From Nautilus pompilius (lineage: Eukaryota; Mollusca; Cephalopoda; Nautilida; Nautilidae), in the NCBI GenBank assembly GCA_018389105.1, contig JACATO010002186.1, forward strand, positions 1,998,501 through 2,062,500: 64,000 nt of DNA, read 5' to 3'. Both the position numbers and the translations under genes were made by a program. Under the pieces are notes generated by a model. The model did no database searches, had not been told where the DNA came from, and saw nothing but the letters and a program-made list of their open reading frames with translations. The stretch's first letter is position 1; each line of letters begins with the position of its first letter. Positions 60,901 through 64,000 of the stretch are shown piece by piece.

Positions 60901-61028
60901 TTTTGCAGGTTGAAGAGAAATTCTACCAGTTGAATGAGTTTCTGTTAGGAAAGCCATATAGCCAGCACGTTGTCAAACCATTTTTTGCTGTTGAAAATAA
61001 TCTCATTGACAGTGGAGAAGATGAACAG
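27816..61028 (+). CDS. Neuralized-domain (NHR) protein fused to a Roc GTPase, 3' end outside the window
   Basis: Exons are 27816-28411 (coding from ATG 27946), 42052-42214, 52868-53010, 54771-54901, 56250-56501, 59079-59171, 59916-60095 and 60909-61028. All have AG/GT junctions and they join into 516 codons without a stop. Residues 2-155 are a whole NHR domain, the protein-interaction domain of Neuralized E3 ligases. Residues about 188-510 are a Roc-type GTPase with P-loop GKDRVGKTS (193-201), DFAGQ (373-377) and THRN (461-464) where G4 usually reads THxD. LNEFLLGKPYSQHVVKPFFA near 485-505 resembles the end of Roc leading into COR. ATG 27946 is chosen because it directly precedes the NHR start FHHLHG. 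The role is inferred: GTP-controlled scaffold or ubiquitin-pathway adaptor. The 13.6-kb intron could separate two genes, but the phases match. Confidence 0.75.
27946..28411 (+). CDS. NHR-Roc gene exon: Neuralized homology repeat
   Basis: A single exon encodes the whole NHR: MKFHHLHGSAVTISTDKTT at the start, NGITFGDQ, the central TWSGALRIGLTSHEP that matches the NHR core WSGALRLGFTxxDP, then a YWIRAVNE strand, RLSFYVNVLGQLQLFVNNE and PLWLLLDLYG near the end. Donor TTTAG|gtaagt. At about 150 residues it has the normal NHR length. Confidence 0.93.
28930..30500 (+). mobile_element. 5'-truncated BED-type hAT transposon, plus orientation
   Basis: The sequence is the reverse complement of much of 44930-47805. 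Its decayed transposase reads FHHSLATSQELSDLQGQTK, IPKHRLLQDM, LNPFEYITKVASQKNAT and the hAT dimerisation region at about 29800-29970 (RRKYFPVQTAEKLAYVHLCA, FSNGG). It ends in cacatccctA at 30500, a GCACATCCCTA-type hAT terminus. The BED finger and 5' part are missing. It lies 0.5 kb after the NHR exon. Confidence 0.8.
30501..33550. other. Intron of the NHR-Roc gene, nothing recognised
   Basis: AT-rich DNA with short homopolymers. The open reading frame on the minus strand near 31500-31840 shows no motif and looks like chance. Confidence 0.35.
33600..34250 (-). pseudogene. Weak LINE reverse-transcriptase fossil
   Basis: On the minus strand near 33950-34000 IPQGYFEIYVIVI lines up with the RT box VPQGSVLGPLLFLIYI, and the flanks have the same AT-decayed character as 4540-5135. 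Only this box is readable, so the call is tentative. Confidence 0.4.
34260..35160. other. Intronic sequence, nothing recognised
   Basis: AT-rich, with a T run at about 34313-34330. Confidence 0.4.
35165..38040 (-). mobile_element. Decayed Helitron (Rep-helicase) remnant
   Basis: The minus strand reads in Helitron order. Near 37800 KKWDLPHVHILIWL matches RGLPHAHILLWL before the Rep region. At 37700-37760 DFISAKLPDPDPALFDK follows, and at 37200-37390 YEKERCVSTNKAAWQIFIFS with FAVHFEDGPRIYF. At 36250-36500 comes the PIF1-like helicase with LTADQKLAYDKILQ and a damaged Walker A, DPGGTEKT (usually GPGGTGKT). At 36150-36350 SSEIAATLLIEGKTVHS appears, at 35880-35950 LTTNMRIHLHGNEAAGQF, and at 35170-35330 a GQLYVGCSRV end. 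There are multiple stops and frame changes. Confidence 0.85.
38715..39160 (+). CDS. Unidentified open reading frame of 142 codons in an intron
   Basis: ATG 38730 opens 142 codons ending TGA 39156-39158. From 38850 the composition looks coding: NNICLIQRIHIFDDDNVCAD, SHLILVLSRSVGDLHVLHAF and IEIPVPDRLEECFEDG. The first 40 codons are AT-rich and may not be real. An acceptor-like tgttctaag|GATATC lies at 38849 but its phase does not fit the NHR exon. Just downstream, another frame continues into 39150-39310. I do not recognise the protein. It could be a missed exon, a retrocopy or a mobile-element ORF. Confidence 0.35.
39150..39312 (+). pseudogene. Fragment resembling a mobile-element-associated ORF
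   Basis: In the frame starting ATG 39150, FGCVNDCAEHGVALI, a stop, and HLLQIVEKRSRDFSNR read like the VVNDCAERGVALI...FLLQVVEKHR segment of a repeated ORF found in many invertebrate genomes. The internal TAG and the shift relative to the upstream ORF show decay. The family identification is from memory of the motif and is tentative. Confidence 0.4.
39320..40088. other. Intronic sequence, nothing recognised
   Basis: AT-rich spacer before the first Tigger-like MITE. No motif seen. Confidence 0.4.
40091..40695. mobile_element. Tigger-like MITE, copy A
   Basis: It begins CAGTTGTCCCCCGGTATTCG and ends ACGCAGGGGTTGACTG, flanked by TA on both sides (40089-40090, 40696-40697). At 605 bp it has inverted ends and no transposase. 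The termini and TA target fit pogo/Tigger derivatives. It is the reverse complement of the copy at 41124. Confidence 0.9.
41124..41721. mobile_element. Tigger-like MITE, copy B, inverted relative to copy A
   Basis: It begins CAGTCGACCCCCATGTAATC and ends CCGGGGGACAACTG, with TA at 41122-41123 and 41722-41723. Long stretches are the exact complement of copy A, for example gaattttccttagaacctaa against its partner near 40622-40645. It ends 330 bases before the P-loop exon. Confidence 0.9.
42052..42214 (+). CDS. NHR-Roc gene exon: GTPase P-loop
   Basis: The acceptor is ttgttttaaag and the donor CAAAA|gtaaga. It encodes ISAHGPEAVQTYEKACSLGF, a linker helix, then RLMLVGKDRVGKTSLKKAL. This is the G1 loop of a Roc domain, and the hydrophobic strand LMLVG and the LKKALLG that follows both fit the family. 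It enters in the phase left by the NHR exon. Confidence 0.88.
42508..42747. mobile_element. piggyBac-like MITE with TTAA ends
   Basis: TTAActcttaag at the left and cttaaggGTTAA at the right form an inverted terminal repeat inside TTAA duplications (42508-42511, 42744-42747). A second inverted match, gcaatgcaatg against tgcatgcaatgcagc, lies inside. At 240 bp it has no coding capacity. TTAA is the piggyBac target. Confidence 0.65.
43270..43620 (-). pseudogene. pogo/Tigger-like transposase fragment
   Basis: On the minus strand near 43395-43500 GHLPDEVKNS is followed, after a frame change, by LITQLQPLDVCINKPFKKK, the well-known TSxLQPLDVSINKPFK segment of pogo-like DDE transposases, then TQWM. 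Stops occur on both sides. Confidence 0.75.
43650..44925. other. Intronic sequence, nothing certain
   Basis: It may include the decayed 5' part of the pogo fossil, but no readable motif was found. Confidence 0.35.
45220..46534 (+). mobile_element. mariner transposon inserted in the hAT copy
   Basis: The element is 45222-46532, 1311 bp, between TA duplications at 45220-45221 and 46533-46534. The terminal repeats (CGAGGTTTGTCTAAAAAG at the left, complement of the right TGAGGTGTGTCGAAAAAG) differ at about three of 31 positions. The matching site in the other hAT copy (near 30200) is uninterrupted and shows one TA. Confidence 0.93.
45429..46471 (+). pseudogene. mariner transposase, frameshifted
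   Basis: ATG 45429 opens MKDYEEQCVCVKFCFKLEK, then the frame breaks. RRTSTEDNPKSRRPSMTTDD and a helix-turn-helix (VCEVSKEVGICKSSCHMIL) follow, then TSDETWVYGYD with the first Asp, HHDNA with the second, and VDIFLLPKLK with the third at DD34D spacing. All three acidic residues remain, but frame changes and stops (for example near 45500, 45797 and 45985) inactivate it. The end is TAA 46469-46471, 61 bases before the element end, as usual for mariner. Confidence 0.9.
48212..48460 (-). pseudogene. BED zinc-finger N-terminus of the hAT transposase
   Basis: ATG at 48456 opens SKSTAQNYFGIQKDSIK and KCKLCN, followed by LQNHLQRKH, giving the CxxC...HxxxxH spacing of a BED finger, but with a deletion between the Cys and His pairs. 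A second frame continues with NVSEDETYLPAAVAKKKK. BED fingers bind DNA in hAT transposases. The rest of the protein is broken. Confidence 0.7.
49050..49930. mobile_element. pogo/Tigger-type non-autonomous element
   Basis: It starts CAGTAGAATCTTTCTTATCC and ends CTGGATAAGAGAGTTTCTACTG, an inverted pair like the CAGTAGAACCTC..TTATCC ends of pogo-like elements. TA follows the right end. The left flank reads TG, perhaps mutated. No transposase was recognised. It is nested in the 5' part of the hAT element. Confidence 0.7.
50930..51420 (-). pseudogene. LINE reverse-transcriptase fossil
   Basis: The minus strand gives NITNLDFSKAFDTVSPQSLI (RT palm box, DFxKAFDxV), then SKGSVLEPLVLIYVNGINI near 51180-51260 (box QGSVLGPLLFLIYINDI) and KTKIY (DDTKIY) after a stop. 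The order and spacing agree with CR1/jockey-like LINEs. Stops inside each block show it is dead. Confidence 0.78.
51430..52867. other. Intron of the NHR-Roc gene, nothing recognised
   Basis: A short (TTGC)n run lies near 51630-51645. No feature otherwise. It ends in the acceptor for the exon at 52868. Confidence 0.4.
52868..53010 (+). CDS. NHR-Roc gene exon: switch I region
   Basis: The acceptor is ctttacag and the donor TATAG|gtagac. It encodes HNTAEEGTDGVDLSASCSF, which matches the segment after the Roc P-loop where EEDSTDGI is usual and where the G2 threonine lies. The remainder is a hydrophilic linker. Confidence 0.82.
53011..54770. other. Intron of the NHR-Roc gene, nothing recognised
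   Basis: AT-rich, no mobile-element motif seen. Confidence 0.4.
54771..54901 (+). CDS. NHR-Roc gene exon: linker with charged helix
   Basis: The acceptor is tatatttcag and the donor AAG|gtaatg. It encodes KKLEEEYYEAIAANIYHELI and a Lys-rich tail. It fits both phases. No motif alone identifies it, so support comes from its position between two clear Roc exons. Confidence 0.72.
54902..56249. other. Intron of the NHR-Roc gene, nothing recognised
   Basis: AT-rich. The open frame at 56039-56260 is not supported as an extension of the next exon, because that exon is read in a different frame after the acceptor at 56249. Confidence 0.4.
56250..56501 (+). CDS. NHR-Roc gene exon: DFAGQ switch II
   Basis: The acceptor is cccatacag and the donor CAG|gtgaaa, with 84 whole codons. 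A long acidic helix (VVELVQHMLEQRLENKQDLK) precedes VFLNIWDFAGQAAYYTTHQ, the G3/switch II of Roc and related GTPases. The insert before G3 is typical of animal Roc proteins of the MFHAS1-like kind. Confidence 0.9.
56650..57470 (-). pseudogene. Probable Tc1-like transposase fossil
   Basis: On the minus strand KVVKRAPLLPKSTKD at 57380-57440 resembles the Tc1/Tc3 linker before the DDE core. Further on, INKDQSQSSKEIKKTASNFY and GVPAKYW resemble the C-terminal IENLW..INK...GGxTKYW end. The left edge (ccaaaataatttgaacacca) looks like a Tc1-type terminus. It is heavily decayed and the catalytic residues are not readable. Confidence 0.45.
57591..57700. repeat. hAT-like repeat end (CAGTGCTTCTCAAAC type)
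   Basis: cagtgcttctcaaaccat followed by ggcggaccagcaggtg and ccacggaccggtacc resembles the ends of hAT non-autonomous repeats. No second end was found, so it is a fragment. Confidence 0.4.
57710..59078. other. Intronic sequence, nothing recognised
   Basis: AT-rich. Short ORFs look like chance. Confidence 0.4.
59079..59171 (+). CDS. NHR-Roc gene exon: strand after switch II
   Basis: The acceptor is tttttcag and the donor CAG|gtattc, with 31 whole codons. It encodes VFLSSRAVYIIVFNLCQELV, which matches the FLS.RAVYLLVFDLS strand after DFAGQ. The Asp usual after VF is Asn here. Confidence 0.87.
59172..59915. other. Intron of the NHR-Roc gene, nothing recognised
   Basis: AT-rich spacer between two Roc exons. 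No repeat signature seen. Confidence 0.4.
59916..60095 (+). CDS. NHR-Roc gene exon: G4-like THRN motif
   Basis: The acceptor is ttctcactcag and the donor CTG|gtaagt, with 60 whole codons. It encodes SLSYIDYWMRSIHAHA, then PPIFLVGTHRNSLDPD. The strand-plus-THR order marks the Roc G4 position. The specificity Asp is replaced by Asn. Confidence 0.9.
60358..60830. mobile_element. TA-flanked MITE with 28-bp inverted ends
   Basis: The element 60360-60828 begins CAGGTTGAGAATCCCTTATC and ends GATAAGGGATTCTCAACCTG, so the outer 20 bases are a perfect inverted repeat with further imperfect pairing inward. TA flanks both sides. At 469 bp it has no coding content. This is a Tc1/mariner-pogo type of end. 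It stops 80 bases before the exon at 60909. Confidence 0.93.
60909..61028 (+). CDS. NHR-Roc gene exon: end of Roc, last exon in window
   Basis: The acceptor is ccattttgcag and the donor CAG|gtaccg, with 40 whole codons. It encodes YQLNEFLLGKPYSQHVVKPF and FAVENNLIDSGEDEQ. FAVENN...D followed by acidic residues is the usual lead into the COR region. The next exon is not found before 64000. Confidence 0.86.
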
Positions 61029-62940
61029 GTACCGTTAAGTACTGATATATGAATTTAAGTTTAACAACAACATGCAATGTATAGATCAAATTCTCTATGA
61101 TGACCTAATCTGGATTGGAAGAGTTGCCTGCTTTGGCAAAGAAATCTTTGCTAGAGCTCTTCATTTTTAGATATAGAAGGAAACTAGAGGTGTTGCAGTA
61201 TACTGTCTTAATATATCATTAGAGTGGATGGATTACTTGCTGCATATACATTAAACCTAATTTATACAAAACTGAACAGATCCTAAAAGTCACTACTTTG
61301 AGGTTTGTAATAATGAGGTTAATACTGAATGTCAAAATTAAAAGGAACACCTTTTGGTATCTTAACAGTGCCTACCTCTATTTGTAAAAGATCTATCTTT
61401 ATCTAGGTTAATTCCTGCTTTGCGTGCATACATTTCACAATAGCACAAAAGCTGAGTGAGCTGCACATATATCCAGCAGCATCAATATCTTCCTGTTTTT
61501 GACTCCATTCTTCTGTCAAGCTGCTGTACCATTCTCTGAATACCTTCCCTTTTACCTATGGACTATTATTGGCATCATAATCACACACGAAGTAATCCAT
61601 GTCCTTGAAACATCTTTGTTTAAAGTATTTCTCAATGACAAGTAAACAAACTTTTTGACTGCTATTTAAATTACAGTACAGATGTATATTTTAGGCACAT
61701 TTTCCATCAAAGCATGTCTTGTCTTGCCATAAAACAGCAAGAGTTCTGTCTGGAACCAAATGATAAAATAGGCCTGACTCTTTTTGTGTGTTAAACACAT
61801 TTTTTTGCTTTATACTCTGATGGATTATTTGCACTGACTCCACTGCCACATCCAAATTAACAGCAGTTACTTTTCCACAAGACTGCTTCTTTTGGAAATG
61901 CTGCAGCCACCTGTTGCTGCATTTATTGTACCATATCTGAAGTACAATATGAAGTAATTTGCCTTTTTCTCTTTCAAGTTAGACTGGTAAATCTGCTTCA
62001 AATAACTTTTGTTCCATATATTTTTTTCTTGTTTATAGTCTCTTAAACTGTTTTCTTCAATCTGATCAATAACAAATGGACACAAGTCTTTTTGTTAAAT
62101 AATCAAAATTATAGAAAAAACAAGAAAAACATTGATCTCATTTGATAATTATTTTGTTGGCTTTTAGGAATTAGCTTTATTTTTTGTTTAATTTAAAATC
62201 TTCAGTATTCAGTACACAAAACTACAATAGTTAGCACAAAAGGTAACATGCAAATGTACCAATGCACCACAAATGTTCCCTGCTAACACATTATCATTTC
62301 ATTTACCCCTATGTGTATTACTAGTGTGACTGCATATGCTTTGTTTATGGTGCAGATTTTTTTGTGTTGACAAAACATCATGCACATTATTAAATTCATA
62401 AAAAAACAGATTATTAATTAATATAAGATACTTTAATATATTTAATGGGTGTATTGGCTATAGCAATAAAAAAGATGTTAGTTCCTGCTAAAACAATGGT
62501 AGATCAGCTGAAATTTCAAAAAAAAAGAAAATGTACATGATATAGATTGTCAGTTTGGTCTTATGGTGGTTTGCAGTAATTTGAAATTAGAATTAAATAA
62601 AAAATTTGAAATAGTGCAAGTATGAACGTAGATGTTAACTGACATACTCTGTTGCATTGTTGTTTTGTGTCCCATAAATAATAATTAATATGTCAAAATT
62701 TATATTTATATTTATGATTTTATACATGTTGTTAATATAAATTTTAATATGCATTTTCAAATTTTGTCACCAAAGTAGAAATTTGAGTCATGGAATACTG
62801 TAGATAAACTTAAAAAAAAAAAAAAAAAAAAAACTCTACTCAGCAAAATGTAAGTAATGTGCTATTGTTTTATTACATTTTTTGCAGAGAATACTGTATG
62901 TATGGAATTTAGGTAATAGTCTGCCTGCTTGGTTGCCTTT
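61029..62940. other. Intron of the NHR-Roc gene, nothing recognised
   Basis: AT-rich, with a long A run at about 62811-62833. The next coding exon was not found. Confidence 0.4.
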
Positions 62941-62944
62941 ATAA

Positions 62945-63265
62945 CAAAGAAAATGGGGTGTGTGGTGGCCCAGTCATTAGATTACTGCTTACCCAAAACT
63001 GAGGGCTCGAGTTTATTTCCCGTTTGGGGTCAGTTCAGTTTAGTGAACTTCCCTCCCTCTCTTCTTCATCAGCCGGCCATATGGCTGGGCATTCCACTTT
63101 TTTCTCACATATAAAAAAAATGAAGAGTTTTTGTAGGAATTTCGCTGCTGAGATCAGAATTTCCAGCTTCCTTATGGTGCAGGATAGGCAATGCTCTCTA
63201 GCAGATAACCATGGCATTATAATATTATGCTTCCTTGCCAGGGGTTTCCATTGTAGAGACTAGTG
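62945..63265 (+). repeat. tRNA-derived SINE
   Basis: The head shows polymerase III-like boxes: tggtggcccagtcattag (A box region) and ggctcgagttt (B box, usually GGTTCGANTCC) about 45 bases later. The unique body includes catcagccggccatatggct, shared with 8690-8895 and 13490-13712, and a short A run. The decay in the B box suggests it is inactive. Confidence 0.65.
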
Positions 63266-63424
63266 TATGATACAACAGAAAATGTTTGTTGCATATTGGA
63301 ATTTATTTACTTTTTCAATATTCTTGCACAAAACGGCAAATAGTTACGTGGTTTTGAGAATAGCTTCAATGTATATATTAACTACTGGGATGTTCATGGT
63401 GCAGTTTTTACTTTCTGTAAAATG

Positions 63425-64000
63425 CTGTGTATTATACACGGTTTTTTAAAGAAAATGTTCCCTTTAAAAATTGGGTGCATATTATACAAGATATCAGATG
63501 TTGCAGACGTTTTTTTCCCAGACTGCTCGGGCCATCACTGGTGACAGATGAGCAAGCGATTATACATACATATACATTAGAAAATCCCACATGGAAATTT
63601 GACTGATATCAATAAAAGATTGTTGTTAGTGTCTTGTTTTGGGGGATATGAGTATTGAATGTCACTGGGTTGATGAGTATCATTGATATTGGCAATAAAA
63701 TGGGTAGAAACAGAACAAGGAGTTCATACTGAAACTCCGTGTAAAATTTAACCACAAAAACAGAAACGCAAATAATATTTTTTTTCACAATTTTATTGAA
63801 ATTCGATGAAATTGATAAATATAATACAGGATAAGTGACATGCATTGATATTCTGTACATCTAGATTAAAACCCATCAAACTCATCCCCACTGTCTTCCC
63901 TCCACTGCAAGAACTGTTCATCAGTCATGGCAGCAGTTGTGTCATAGTAGATATTGTTGTCATCACTCTCTGCTGCTGCTACTGCCTCATCATCCCTTGG
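63425..64000 (-). mobile_element. pogo/Tigger-like transposon, cut by the window edge
   Basis: The left part tgtgtattatacacgg, followed by gtgcatattatacaag, looks like the subterminal region of a pogo-like element. The C-terminus of an acidic transposase follows on the minus strand. The rest of the element lies to the right. Confidence 0.5.
63866..64000 (-). CDS. C-terminus of a pogo-like transposase, partial
   Basis: The minus strand is open from 64000 down to the stop TAA at 63866-63868, giving 44 residues: DDEAVAAAESDDNN, MTDEQFLQWREDSGDEF and a final DGF. Short acidic C-termini ending in DEFxGF are common in pogo/jerky-like transposases. No break is seen in the visible part. It could also be the end of a cellular acidic protein. 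Confidence 0.45.
   Translation of the reverse strand, partial: PRDDEAVAAAESDDNNIYYDTTAAMTDEQFLQWREDSGDEFDGF

Overview
The window looks like nuclear DNA of an invertebrate animal. It is AT-rich, the genes are split by introns of 0.1 to 13.6 kb with GT/AG junctions, and the introns are full of animal-type transposon fossils (mariner, Tc1, pogo/Tigger, hAT, Helitron, CR1/jockey-like LINE, tRNA-derived SINE). A mollusc or other lophotrochozoan is my best guess, from the gene types and repeat mix. Nothing in the sequence proves it. There is no operon structure, rRNA, tRNA gene or CRISPR array.

Region 1 (1383-19935, + strand) holds the 3' two thirds of a Patched-domain (PTCHD-like) membrane protein. 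Thirteen to fourteen exons join in one continuous frame of 643 to 690 residues, with both transporter motifs of the RND/Patched fold (GIGVDD and GLTVDY). The 5' exons lie left of the window. Its introns hold a 62-bp minisatellite, a LINE reverse-transcriptase fossil, an hAT MITE with target duplication, two Tc1 fossils, a fossil of another mobile-element ORF and SINE-like pieces.

Region 2 (about 19936-24785) is intergenic and holds a fairly recent hAT transposon (TTF-type finger, RNase-H core and hAT dimerisation region) broken by several frame changes.

Region 3 (about 24786-61028 and beyond, + strand) is a second gene. A GC- and CpG-rich block is probably its promoter and first non-coding exon, followed by a CT-rich minisatellite. 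One exon then encodes a complete Neuralized homology repeat (NHR). After a 13.6-kb intron, seven phase-compatible exons encode a Roc-type GTPase (P-loop GKDRVGKT, switch DFAGQ, G4-like THRN) leading towards a COR-like region. The gene runs off the right edge. Joining NHR to Roc in one protein is the most interesting biological proposal here. It would couple a Neuralized-type protein-interaction module to a GTPase switch.

The long introns of gene 2 are a transposon archive. They contain two opposite-facing copies of one BED-finger hAT, one of which carries a mariner whose empty site is preserved in the other copy. They also contain a decayed Helitron, a pair of inverted Tigger-like MITEs, a piggyBac-like MITE, a pogo fossil, LINE RT fragments, a palindromic TA-flanked MITE next to a coding exon and a SINE. 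The C-terminus of a pogo-like transposase lies at the right edge on the minus strand.
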